From: Nitrosomonas sp. UBA6494
Lineage (GTDB): Bacteria > Pseudomonadota > Gammaproteobacteria > Burkholderiales > Nitrosomonadaceae
NCBI GenBank assembly: GCA_002435335.1
Contig: DJMI01000118.1
Location: 3,851-26,484, forward strand
Direction of reading: 5' to 3'
Length of the DNA stretch: 22,634 bases
Shown here: piece by piece, positions 14,343 to 22,626 of the stretch
Layout of the letters: each line of letters opens with the position of its first letter
How positions within the stretch are numbered: the stretch's first letter is position 1
The notes under the pieces: model-generated
Told to the model about the DNA's origin: nothing
Seen by the model: the letters and a program-made list of their open reading frames with translations, nothing else
Databases searched by the model: none
Translations under genes and position numbers: made by a program

Positions 14343-15422
14343 TTAAACTCGATTGCCGTGCGAACCCATACTTGCAATCTTAGCCAGCACACTTCTTGCC
14401 ATATCTTTCAACGGCACTACTTCGTTGACGCCACCCGCAGCAATTGCTTCTTTCGGCATTCCAAAAACCACACAACTTGCTTCATCTTGTGCGAAATTAT
14501 AGGCACCAGCTTTATGCATTTCAAGCATTCCTGCAGCGCCATCCTTTCCCATACCGGTCATAATTACACCAATCGCATTCTTTCCGGCGCAATTGGCCGC
14601 CGAACGAAATAGTACATCAACAGAAGGTCGATGTCGACTTACTGGCTCTCCTTGATTTAATTCTGTTATATAGTTTGCACCGCTGCGCTTTAGCAACAAA
14701 TGCGAATGCCCGGGTGCAATGAATGCATGTCCCGGCAAAACTCTTTCACCACCACGCGCCTCAACAACCGAGATCTTGCAAAGACTGTTCAAGCGATTGG
14801 CAAAAGATTTGGTAAATCCCTCCGGCATATGCTGCGTAATCAAAATGCCTGGGGAATCGGGCGGCATTCGTACTAAAAAATCCTTTATCGCCTCGGTACC
14901 TCCGGTCGAAGCACCAACAATAATAAGTTTTTCCGTAGATGCAATTCGATTTGAAACGCTTGGCAATACCGCATCAGCATTAACACTCTTAGTAGCCTGT
15001 GATGCCGATATTCTTTTAAGTCTCGCAGACTTCGCAATGCGGATTTTGTTTGCGATCTCACTACTATATTCTTTTAATCCTGCAGCAATATCAATTTTTG
15101 GCTTGGAAACATAATCAACAGCCCCCAGTTCCAATGCCCGTAAAGTAATATCCGAAGATTTCTCGGTAAGTGTTGATACCATTACTACTGGCGTGGGCCT
15201 CAATCTCATTAATTTTTCCAAGAAATCAAGACCATCCATCTTTGGCATTTCCACATCCAATGTCAGCACATCCGGATTCATTTCTCGTATCATCTCTCGC
15301 GCCACCAATGGATCAGGAGCAGATCCGATGGCTTCCATATCGGGTTGACTATTGATCATTTCTGTCAACAATTTTCGAATCAATGCGGAATCGTCGATAA
15401 TCAAGACTCTCGTTTTATTCAT
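14343..15422 (-). CDS. cheB: Chemotaxis protein-glutamate methylesterase/deamidase CheB
   Basis: CheB removes methyl groups from chemoreceptors and deamidates receptor glutamines, giving adaptation feedback. The 359-residue protein has an N-terminal receiver domain (about 1-125) with D10/D11, phospho-acceptor D56 (TLDVEMPKMDG) and K107. A variable linker (about 130-160) leads to the methylesterase domain. Its triad is S172 (GASTGGTE), H198 (TQHMPEGF) and D294 (GMGKDGAAG). All catalytic residues are present. Last of the cheR-cheD-cheB group, 31 bases after cheD. CheA (17793-19916) is the expected kinase for D56. Confidence 0.96.
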   Translation of the reverse strand: MNKTRVLIIDDSALIRKLLTEMINSQPDMEAIGSAPDPLVAREMIREMNPDVLTLDVEMPKMDGLDFLEKLMRLRPTPVVMVSTLTEKSSDITLRALELGAVDYVSKPKIDIAAGLKEYSSEIANKIRIAKSARLKRISASQATKSVNADAVLPSVSNRIASTEKLIIVGASTGGTEAIKDFLVRMPPDSPGILITQHMPEGFTKSFANRLNSLCKISVVEARGGERVLPGHAFIAPGHSHLLLKRSGANYITELNQGEPVSRHRPSVDVLFRSAANCAGKNAIGVIMTGMGKDGAAGMLEMHKAGAYNFAQDEASCVVFGMPKEAIAAGGVNEVVPLKDMARSVLAKIASMGSHGNRV

Positions 15423-15453
15423 AGTATTCGCTCACTTCAGAAAGTAAATAACG

Positions 15454-16065
15454 TTATGAAAATAATTCCACATCACCGCCGGAATCAACTTTTTGGATGC
15501 GAGAACTATAATCTTTCTCACGTTGCGAAATGGTGTTGTTGTGCATAGATCGCAATTTCTTAACCATAACCTTGCTATTTTTTGGAAAAAAATAGACTTT
15601 ACGAGGAAAAATATCGACCAGGTCTTGCGCTACTACCCGGATCTTTTCCATTTTAAGAAATCTCAAAACAAAATCTGCATTACGCTGCCCAACATTAGCA
15701 ACAGTCAATCCATCTAGGACATTACCGCCGCCGAATACCTTTGCTTCAAGATTGGTACGTCGCGCACCCAACTTCAGCAATTGATTGATCAGAATCTCCA
15801 TTGCATATGTACCATAACGTGCTGAAGCTGCTAGCGGATTGCCTTCATCTGCTCCGGCATCCGGAAGCATAAAATGATTCATTCCTCCAATTCCACTATA
15901 ACAATCACGAATACAAGCAGCGACACATGAACCAAGCACGGTCACCAACAACATATCTTTATCTGTTACGTAATACTCTCCAGGTAACAGCTTGACCGCC
16001 TCACTATTAAAATTCTTATCAAAATAAAAATTTGTAGCCAAATGTTCATCAAATATTGCGGTCAT
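15454..16065 (-). CDS. cheD: Chemoreceptor glutamine deamidase CheD
   Basis: CheD deamidates receptor glutamines; in some species it also assists the CheC phosphatase. The 203-residue protein has the active-site cysteine in VLGSCVAACI (C47) and histidine in GGMNHFMLP (H64). The family glycine motif KVFGGGNVL and VGQRNADFVL follow. A tail of about 40 residues beyond the core ends in GGDVELFS (196-203). This nearly matches the end of the small CheZ-like protein of the same cluster (GEIELF). The ATG at 16065 has GAGG seven bases upstream. That ribosome site overlaps the cheR stop codon, so translation is likely coupled. No cheC is seen nearby. Confidence 0.95.
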   Translation of the reverse strand: MTAIFDEHLATNFYFDKNFNSEAVKLLPGEYYVTDKDMLLVTVLGSCVAACIRDCYSGIGGMNHFMLPDAGADEGNPLAASARYGTYAMEILINQLLKLGARRTNLEAKVFGGGNVLDGLTVANVGQRNADFVLRFLKMEKIRVVAQDLVDIFPRKVYFFPKNSKVMVKKLRSMHNNTISQREKDYSSRIQKVDSGGDVELFS

Positions 16066-16069
16066 ATCA

Positions 16070-16927
16070 CTACCTCGTTTTATTGGCTAACTCATAAACA
16101 GTTTTTTCTCGCAATTTGAATAAATCGATTGCATGCTGGAAACTCTCCGAATGACCTGCAAACAATAATCCATCAGGCGCCAAAAGCGGCACAAACTTCT
16201 TCAGAATTTTATACTGAGTCTCTTTATCAAAATAAATCATAACATTGCGGCAAAAAATCGCGTCGAAGGGACCCCGTATCGGCCAATTCTCATCAAGCAA
16301 ATTTAGCTGCCGAAACGTAATCATGTTTCGTAACTCTGGTCTGACGCGAGCCGATCCGGCATGCGCTCCTTTTCCCTTTAGAAAGAATTGCTTAAGCTTA
16401 TCCTGCGGAAGCTTTTCTAGCTTATCCATTGGATAAATACCCATTTGCGCCTTTGCAAGCACATTGGTATCCAAGTCTGTCGCCAAAATATGAACGGGAG
16501 GGGTGAACGTTTTGAATGCTTGAACCATCGCCATCGCCATTGAATAAGGCTCTTCACCGGTTGATGAAGCACTGCACCATAATTGAATCTTGCCTTGATT
16601 CTTACGCTTATCAACATGTCTTTCAAGCATCGGGAAATGATGCTGTTCACGAAAGAAAGCCGTTAAGTTTGTTGTAAGCGCATTGGTAAATGCTTCCCAC
16701 TCTTCGGAATTACCGCGTTCCAGATAATTTAAATAATCATTGAAACTCTGCATGCCCGTAGCACGCAACCGCCGCGCCAGCCGACTGTAAACCATATTTT
16801 GTTTACCCGTCGATAGCGAAATACCCGCATGTTTATAGATCAGTTTTCTAACACGATCGAAATCTGCTTGTGTAAACGAATATTCACGTGCCCTGTTATC
16901 AGAACTATCTTTATCCTCTGAAATCAT
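16070..16927 (-). CDS. cheR: Chemoreceptor glutamate methyltransferase CheR
   Basis: CheR methylates receptor glutamates with S-adenosylmethionine and so opposes CheB. The 285-residue protein has the all-helical N-terminal domain (about 15-90, including YSRLARRLRATGM). The SAM-binding domain follows, with TNLTAFFRE, LWCSASSTGEEPYSMA, LATDLD, FDAIFCRNVMIYFD and FAGHSES. All core motifs are present. The assigned ATG has no close Shine-Dalgarno sequence (AAGG is about 13 bases away); a start slightly downstream cannot be excluded, since the first 15 residues are non-conserved. A 286-base non-coding gap separates it from cheW, while cheD follows directly. Confidence 0.95.
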   Translation of the reverse strand: MISEDKDSSDNRAREYSFTQADFDRVRKLIYKHAGISLSTGKQNMVYSRLARRLRATGMQSFNDYLNYLERGNSEEWEAFTNALTTNLTAFFREQHHFPMLERHVDKRKNQGKIQLWCSASSTGEEPYSMAMAMVQAFKTFTPPVHILATDLDTNVLAKAQMGIYPMDKLEKLPQDKLKQFFLKGKGAHAGSARVRPELRNMITFRQLNLLDENWPIRGPFDAIFCRNVMIYFDKETQYKILKKFVPLLAPDGLLFAGHSESFQHAIDLFKLREKTVYELANKTR

Positions 16928-17213
16928 ATTTGAATAATAACCTTTGTGAGATTAGATAAGATATAACAAGCAATTAGCAGCACATGATCATTGTGCTGTT
17001 TATCCAAGAAAATTCCATGAAATACAACTGTAGGTTTTAATCATGATTCGTCATGAATGGAAAGCTTGCTTCCATCTATCCCTACTTTGACTAACTCATC
17101 GCCTGTGATTTTGACAAGACTCTTACTAGGGGAAGCAAATTAACAAAGAAGCTAGGCTTATGTACTACAACTGAGCATCTTGAGTCTCAGTTTAAACTTA
17201 TATAACGATTACA
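16928..17213. other. Non-coding gap between cheW and cheR with several inverted repeats
   Basis: No credible gene is present. Three small inverted repeats are visible. AACTGAG (17169-17175) pairs with CTCAGTT (17186-17192), shortly after cheW. ATGGAA (17057-17062) pairs with TTCCAT (17070-17075). CAGCACA (16978-16984) pairs with TGTGCTG (16992-16998) around a palindromic centre. None is followed by a clear T-run on the minus strand. The first may still end or attenuate cheA-cheW transcription. I could not identify a sigma28-type or good sigma70-type promoter for cheRDB here. Confidence 0.4.
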
Positions 17214-17729
17214 CTAATTAAAACCGCTCTCAATTAATCCCATAGCACTACTCGCCATCAACTTTTCAATATCGATCAAAATCAACATTCGTTCATCAAG
17301 CGTTCCCAGACCCATAATGTACTCGGTATCAATAATGGAGCCCATGCCTGGCGTAGGACGCAATTGCTCCTGCTCTAAACTTATTACATCCGAGACGGCA
17401 TCAACCACTATTCCTACCACACGCCCCGCAACGTTTAAAATAATAACTACTGTAAATTGATCGTACTCGGCCTCACCCAACCCAAATTTAATTCGCATAT
17501 CAACGATCGGCACGATCACCCCACGCAAATTAATGACACCTTTAACAAAAACCGGTGCATTTGCAATCTGCGTAATCGCATCATAACCACGAATTTCTTG
17601 TACCTTCAGAATATCCACTCCATATTCTTCCGCACCTAATCGGAAAGTTAGGAATTCATTGGTTACTTCACTCTTTACCGACTCTATTGAAGACGGTGAT
17701 ACCGTTGCAACCGACTGTATTTGTGACAT
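17214..17729 (-). CDS. cheW: Chemotaxis coupling protein CheW
   Basis: CheW links chemoreceptors to the kinase CheA in the signalling array. The 171-residue protein is a single CheW domain (about 25-165). It contains FLTFRLGAEEYGVDILKVQE, RGYDAITQIANAP, the hallmark GVINLRGVIVPIVDMR, and VVDAVSDVISLEQ. The N-terminal 25 residues are a polar extension rich in S and V. The ATG has a strong AAAGGAG seven bases upstream. It lies 63 bases downstream of cheA and is probably transcribed with it. Nothing unusual is seen. Confidence 0.95.
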   Translation of the reverse strand: MSQIQSVATVSPSSIESVKSEVTNEFLTFRLGAEEYGVDILKVQEIRGYDAITQIANAPVFVKGVINLRGVIVPIVDMRIKFGLGEAEYDQFTVVIILNVAGRVVGIVVDAVSDVISLEQEQLRPTPGMGSIIDTEYIMGLGTLDERMLILIDIEKLMASSAMGLIESGFN

Positions 17730-17792
17730 AGCTATACTCCTTTAATCTATATCTCTAATTTAAGAAGAAAATTATTCACGCAGCTTTTGCGC

Positions 17793-19916
17793 TTATACAA
17801 ACTCTTGTTGTGATGCCATTACCAGTGCGGCTGTATCGAGAATGAGCGCCACCTTACCGTCACCCATGATTGTCGCACCAGACACACCTTGCACCCGCCG
17901 ATAGTTACTTTCAAGGCTTTTGATAACAACTTGATGCTGTCCGATCAAATCATCGACGAATAATGCAGCTTTCTGATTTTCGGCTTCAAGAATCACCAGT
18001 ATTCCCCTGTGAACGTCTGTAACTTTAGGACGAAGGTTAAAAATCTCATGTAAGGCGATTACAGGCAGATATTCTCCGCGCACCTGTACCAAACGACCTT
18101 CCCCACTAACCGTTTTAATATCTTCAGCACTAGGTTGTAATGATTCCGTAATATTGTTAAGCGGAACAATAAACATCTGATCTCCCACCGCCACCGACAA
18201 TCCATCGAGAATTGCTAATGTTAAAGGTAAACGAATCGACATACGCGTTCCGACACCCAATGCGGATTCAATATCAATACGCCCTCCCATACTTTGTATG
18301 TTACGCTTAACCACATCCATTCCGACCCCACGTCCGGACACATCTGTTATTTTTTCAGCCGTAGAGAAACCTGCTTCAAAAATCAGCAACCAAACTTCTT
18401 GGTCTGTCATGCCATCGTGCACAGGCAAGCCTCTCTCGCGTGCTTTTTCCAGGATTTTTTCCCGATTTAACCCCGCACCATCGTCGCTGACCTCAATTAC
18501 AATACTTCCTCCCTGATGAAATGCACTCAGAGTTATAGTGCCTTGAGCGGGCTTACCTGCTGCAATACGTTTCTCGGCCACTTCAATGCCATGATCCAAA
18601 CTATTTCTCACCAAATGTGTCAAAGGATCAGCGATTTTCTCAATCAAACCTTTATCAAGCTCCGTATTTTCACCAATCGTCCTCAATTCGACTCGCTTAT
18701 TGAGCTTAGCCGCCAGATCGCGTACAACTCGCGGATAACGACTAAATACGAAACTGATTGGCATCATGCGAATAGACATCACAGATTCTTGCAGATCACG
18801 TGTATTTCTCTCCAACTGATTGAGACCACTTAATAATTTCTCAAAAACTACTGGATCAAGTTGAGATGCGGTTTGTGCAAGCATTGCTTGTGTAATTACC
18901 AATTCACCGACCAAGTTAATCATCTGATCGACCTTCTCTACACTGACCCTGATTGAAGAGGTTTCACTTGCAGGAGCTGCAGCAGTAGCTTTTGTTTGTG
19001 ATTTGGAAGCAATTTGAGAATCGCTTTTGGAATTCTCAGCAGGCTGCTGCCCTGCTGAAGGCGTTTCAATTGGCGCAGCGGGCGCACCAGGAAAAAAACC
19101 ATAATCAGCAGTTATGGAAGAATGCTGCTTTGGTTCTTCAACATGATGCGACTTAACTTCCGGTTTCTTTTCCGTTGATTCTTTTTCTATTTTCAGATTT
19201 CCAGGGTCAACCACAAAAGCCAATGTCTCCCAGATATCTTCCTCACTTTTGTTAGTTCTCAGCCTTAACTGATAATGCCCCTTCCCAGTTTCGGATGTTA
19301 AATTATCGAGATTTCCCAATGATCTTAAATTGGACATCAAATGTGTCAAAACAGATTCCGCCAAATCACTGCCATTGAACTCAATTCGGTAAGTTTCATT
19401 TGCAGAATCATCTGTTGGCGACAACTGCTCGGATATAATTTCGGAGGTAGAACTGATCGACTCGCTAATCGGTATCTCTTCACTCTTTGTTTCGACTGAT
19501 TTCACAGATTCCGATGATAAAGTTTGAGTTTCTTCACATAATCGCTTTAGCTCCTCACAAACCTCTTCAGCCAGCTTAGGATCTGCCTGTCCCTCGCCAC
19601 GGTGTCCGGCCAACTGGTCTTTTATGACATCACCCGCCTTGAGAAAAGCATCAATCATTTCACTGCGTACCTCTAGTTCGCCTTTACGCAATTTATCCAA
19701 CAGTGTTTCCAACATATGCGTCATCTCCGTCATATCTGTAAAACCAAATGTGCCTGCACCGCCTTTTATGGAATGAGCAGCACGGAATATAGCGTTTAAA
19801 TCTTCCAAATCAGGCGAATTAACATCTAACCTAAGCAAACATGCCTCCATGTCCGCCAGCAATTCTGAAGATTCCTCGAAGAAAATTTCGTAAAATTGTT
19901 CAAGATCTGCGCTCAT
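17793..19916 (-). CDS. cheA: Chemotaxis histidine kinase CheA
   Basis: CheA autophosphorylates and passes phosphate to CheY and CheB. The 707-residue protein has all family domains in order. The P1 phosphotransfer domain (1-105) has the phospho-histidine H48 in FRAAHSIKGGAGTFGF. A variable region includes a small folded segment at about 173-245 (RIEFNGSDLAES to LAFVVDPGNLKIE) that may be a divergent P2 domain. A Ser/Ala/Pro-rich linker (about 250-320) follows, then P3 dimerisation (about 321-380). The P4 ATPase has N-box LVRNSLDHGIE, G1 DDGAGLN and G2 GRGVGMDVV. The CheW-like P5 spans about 565-705. There is no C-terminal receiver. AGGG precedes the ATG by six bases. Upstream, 149 bases separate it from cheY. 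Confidence 0.96.
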   Translation of the reverse strand: MSADLEQFYEIFFEESSELLADMEACLLRLDVNSPDLEDLNAIFRAAHSIKGGAGTFGFTDMTEMTHMLETLLDKLRKGELEVRSEMIDAFLKAGDVIKDQLAGHRGEGQADPKLAEEVCEELKRLCEETQTLSSESVKSVETKSEEIPISESISSTSEIISEQLSPTDDSANETYRIEFNGSDLAESVLTHLMSNLRSLGNLDNLTSETGKGHYQLRLRTNKSEEDIWETLAFVVDPGNLKIEKESTEKKPEVKSHHVEEPKQHSSITADYGFFPGAPAAPIETPSAGQQPAENSKSDSQIASKSQTKATAAAPASETSSIRVSVEKVDQMINLVGELVITQAMLAQTASQLDPVVFEKLLSGLNQLERNTRDLQESVMSIRMMPISFVFSRYPRVVRDLAAKLNKRVELRTIGENTELDKGLIEKIADPLTHLVRNSLDHGIEVAEKRIAAGKPAQGTITLSAFHQGGSIVIEVSDDGAGLNREKILEKARERGLPVHDGMTDQEVWLLIFEAGFSTAEKITDVSGRGVGMDVVKRNIQSMGGRIDIESALGVGTRMSIRLPLTLAILDGLSVAVGDQMFIVPLNNITESLQPSAEDIKTVSGEGRLVQVRGEYLPVIALHEIFNLRPKVTDVHRGILVILEAENQKAALFVDDLIGQHQVVIKSLESNYRRVQGVSGATIMGDGKVALILDTAALVMASQQEFV

Positions 19917-20065
19917 GAGTAACCCTGCTTCAAATTAGGATTTTATTAAGATAGCACCAAAAAAAATTAGCAAATTAACGAACAGAAGCAATAAACTCGC
20001 TCAATCCCCAAAAAACAATTTAAATTCAGTGTATCGGCAAATATCTATCAATCAAATGATCAAAT

Positions 20066-20431
20066 TTAGCCTATGACTTTTGCAATTACTTCGAGCAACC
20101 GCGTAGGATCAAAAGGCTTGACTAACCAACCTGTCGCACCTGCAGCTCTGCCCTTTGCTTTAATTTCATTATCTGATTCGGTTGTAAGCATCAAAATGGG
20201 AATGGTTTTATAGTGCGTCAAATTTCGTAATGTTTCCAGCAGCTTCAAACCATCCATACGTGGCATGTTAATATCCGTTAACACCAAATTAACATTGTGC
20301 ACATTCGCCTTATCCAAAGCATCTTGCCCGTCTACAGCTTGAATGACTTCATACCCTGCACCCTTTAGTGTAAAAGCGACCATTTGCCGTATCGATGCAG
20401 AATCATCCACTGCAAGTATTGTTTTTGTCAT
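20066..20431 (-). CDS. cheY: Chemotaxis response regulator CheY
   Basis: A single 121-residue receiver domain without an output domain. Phosphorylated by CheA, it would bind the flagellar switch. The acidic pocket (D9, D10), phospho-acceptor D53 (LTDINMPRMDG), switch threonine T83 or T84 (LMLTTESD) and K105 (LVKPFD) are all present. The switch aromatic position appears to be W102 (GWLVKPF) instead of the tyrosine of E. coli CheY; this variant is common among receivers next to cheA in this group, from memory. The ATG is preceded by GAGGAG. It lies 62 bases after the CheZ-like gene and upstream of cheA, consistent with one operon. Confidence 0.93.
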   Translation of the reverse strand: MTKTILAVDDSASIRQMVAFTLKGAGYEVIQAVDGQDALDKANVHNVNLVLTDINMPRMDGLKLLETLRNLTHYKTIPILMLTTESDNEIKAKGRAAGATGWLVKPFDPTRLLEVIAKVIG

Positions 20432-20493
20432 TTACCCTACTCCTCACGCGAATATGTTGAATCATTATTTAAAAACATAACCTAAGGCGACTT

Positions 20494-21069
20494 TCAAAAT
20501 AACTCAATTTCGCCCATTTGCATTCCTTGCTGAACAACTGGCTTTTTTTTATTTTTAGCCTTTGCCATATTTACAGCACGAGAGATTCCTGCTTGTATTG
20601 CATCATAATCACCCGCGCTTCTCAAATCACTGGCATGATTAGCACGTTGTAATTCAATATTTAATATCTCTACTTGTCGAGCAGTATGTGCAAGCAATTG
20701 CGTAACCAAGTCGCCAAACTGCAGTGAAGTTACCGCCATTTCCAATTCCTGCTCAATCTTGTCAGCAATTGTCATTTGCTTGTCCAGCAAAGTAAGAATA
20801 TTTTTACTGCCTTCCGGTGCAGCCATTTTCTCAATCGCCAAAACCATGTCATGATGCGATTTAGTTAATTTACTAATGTACTTAAAATTTATAACCAGAT
20901 TATTAACCGCATCACTAACAAGCCGATCAACCTGATTTAATTCTCCCTTGATATTCATTAAATACTCAATGACATCAGAATTTTGTGTAATATTATTCCT
21001 ATCAGCCGTCGCTATTTCATCTATGGCGGTATGATTATCTTTATTGCTAGCTAATGGAATTCCTACCAT
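20494..21069 (-). CDS. Small chemotaxis-associated protein with CheZ-like DxxxQ motif
   Basis: I do not recognise this 191-residue protein with certainty. The start is ATG at 21069 (MVGIPLASNK), with AAGGAGAG five bases upstream; the frame can extend 16 codons further without a ribosome site. It has no signal or membrane segment and is mostly helical. A central stretch (about 105-140) reads LQFGDLVTQLLAHTARQVEIL. This resembles the CheZ phosphatase helix (FQDLTGQ in E. coli, whose D and Q are catalytic): D120 and Q124 have the same spacing. A flexible basic linker (KAKNKKK) leads to the C-terminus MGEIELF. CheZ also ends in a CheY-binding peptide after a flexible linker. Immediate proximity to cheY supports a CheY-phosphatase role, but related helices also occur in receptor-like proteins. 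Function is inferred. Confidence 0.65.
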   Translation of the reverse strand: MVGIPLASNKDNHTAIDEIATADRNNITQNSDVIEYLMNIKGELNQVDRLVSDAVNNLVINFKYISKLTKSHHDMVLAIEKMAAPEGSKNILTLLDKQMTIADKIEQELEMAVTSLQFGDLVTQLLAHTARQVEILNIELQRANHASDLRSAGDYDAIQAGISRAVNMAKAKNKKKPVVQQGMQMGEIELF

Positions 21070-21334
21070 AAATTCTCTCCTTCCCGTACGTTTTGAATAG
21101 CACTGCAAATGAGGCAATTTAATCTAACAGTACGTTATTAGTTAATAACCTCCACACCATCAAATTAGCATGGATGTTTTTTATACTCAGTTGGTTAACG
21201 ACAGAACCTATAGTAACTTTAGTACTATAAGCAGGGAAAATTATGCTTGAATTTTTTAAACTTCTTTCTGCAAGCAACAAATTGATAATTTGTAACTTGT
21301 AATAACGGTAAATTTACACAAACAAACCACGAAA

Positions 21335-22579
21335 CTAAGCCACAGTCTCACCGATCCGATTAGCCCATCCAATTGCCTGTATTTCAATATCAGAAAATTC
21401 GTTCAAACTTAAGAATCCGAGCTCGTCGACTATTGGTTGTATCTTCGACATATCACCCTTCTCATTTTCTTCCACCAAATTCAGCGCCTGCCCCAAACGG
21501 CCGCCACGAGTCAATAGCGCCTGGTTCATATCGTCTGGAATTTCCAGCTTGTCCACAATCTGCTGCATTTCAATGCCAAGCAATACATCAAGCAAAGAAA
21601 GGATTCCAACCATAAATGCTCTTTCTTGATGATTCTTATCGTGAGGGCGTTCAGCAGCGGCAATTAATTCCATTAATTTACCGCGCGCTGCCGCTGTTTG
21701 AAGCAGTGCACCAGACATATTGTCACCTGCTTTGTCGGTGGTATACAGCAATAATTGTATCCATCTTTGCAGTTGCTTACGGCCAAGCATTATAACCGCT
21801 TGCTTAATTGAGTTAATTTTCTGAGGATATCCATTTGCAACCGAATTTACCATTCGCATCAAGTTATAGCTCAATCCAGGTTGATGTTTAAATTCTTTTT
21901 CTATTTCTTCAACCTCACCATCACCCATAACGAGAGTAAGCAGCTTCAGGAGCGACAGTTTACCCGGGTCAGCTCGCTTAACCTTTAATACCTCTGGTTT
22001 TGCAAAATAGAAACCTTGGAACATTTGGAATCCCAATTGCATACAATAAGCTTCTTGCTCCCGACTCTCTACTTTCAATGCCAATAACAAGACCGGCCAT
22101 CGATTGAGCTGTGCAACTAGCCGCGCCAATTTGTCCTTCTCCATATCAAGAACAGCGACCTTGACGACACTTACCAAGGAAAGCAAAAGTTCAACCTGGC
22201 TATTAATCTCAACAACGGAATCCAATGCAAATTGATAGCCCTTCTGTTTCAATTCATTACAATGTCGCAACAACTCCGGCGTAATAATTTCGGTTTCCTT
22301 GAGCTCCAACACCACATGCTTTGGAGGCAATAGACTAATAATGTCGCTCATGATCAACTCAGCGGTTGCATTAATGAAGCCGCGTTGCTTACCAAGCACA
22401 TTTTGAATACCTAATTGGCAATAAGCATTGATGATTACGTTGGACAATGCTGATAATGCATCGGTATTGGTTATGTTTGCTGCATTTGTAGCCTCTCCTT
22501 GCCTAAAAAGTAATTCATAGGCAACGATGTTCTGGCTACGATCCAGAATCGGCTGACGCCCAAGAAAAAAACCTTCCAT
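21335..22579 (-). CDS. EAL-like/HDOD two-domain signalling protein (YuxH type), probably without diesterase activity
   Basis: The 414-residue protein has an N-terminal EAL-like domain (about 1-205) and a C-terminal HDOD domain (about 210-400). EAL landmarks are recognisable but altered. YELLFR stands at the ExL position, FINATAE supplies the asparagine and LELKETEI replaces ExTE. The key DDFG is replaced by LDSVV, so c-di-GMP hydrolysis is unlikely. FQGFYFAKP is conserved. The HDOD part shows QPGLSYNLMRMVNSVANGY and INSIKQAVIMLGRKQLQRW. Such proteins usually act as regulatory binding partners in motility or surface behaviour. The ATG has GAGGAAG a few bases upstream. It is the first gene visible in the chemotaxis cluster; 265 bases without a recognised gene separate it from the CheZ-like gene. 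Confidence 0.85.
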   Translation of the reverse strand: MEGFFLGRQPILDRSQNIVAYELLFRQGEATNAANITNTDALSALSNVIINAYCQLGIQNVLGKQRGFINATAELIMSDIISLLPPKHVVLELKETEIITPELLRHCNELKQKGYQFALDSVVEINSQVELLLSLVSVVKVAVLDMEKDKLARLVAQLNRWPVLLLALKVESREQEAYCMQLGFQMFQGFYFAKPEVLKVKRADPGKLSLLKLLTLVMGDGEVEEIEKEFKHQPGLSYNLMRMVNSVANGYPQKINSIKQAVIMLGRKQLQRWIQLLLYTTDKAGDNMSGALLQTAAARGKLMELIAAAERPHDKNHQERAFMVGILSLLDVLLGIEMQQIVDKLEIPDDMNQALLTRGGRLGQALNLVEENEKGDMSKIQPIVDELGFLSLNEFSDIEIQAIGWANRIGETVA

Positions 22580-22618
22580 CTACTTCCTCACGATAACTCA
22601 ACAAAAAAATACCTTAAC

Positions 22619-22626
22619 TCATCGGC
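22619..22626 (-). promoter_or_regulatory. Possible sigma28 (FliA) -10 element at the right edge
   Basis: The minus strand reads GCCGATGA, seven of eight bases of the flagellar sigma28 -10 consensus GCCGATAA, about 40 bases before the EAL-like/HDOD gene. The matching -35 would fall outside the window, so this cannot be confirmed. The tail of an upstream gene is equally possible here. Confidence 0.25.

Noticed and set aside
20018..20045. GCCGATAC on the minus strand upstream of cheA as a sigma28 -10
   Set aside because: No TAAA-type -35 occurs at the required 15-base distance; the nearest TAAA is much too far.
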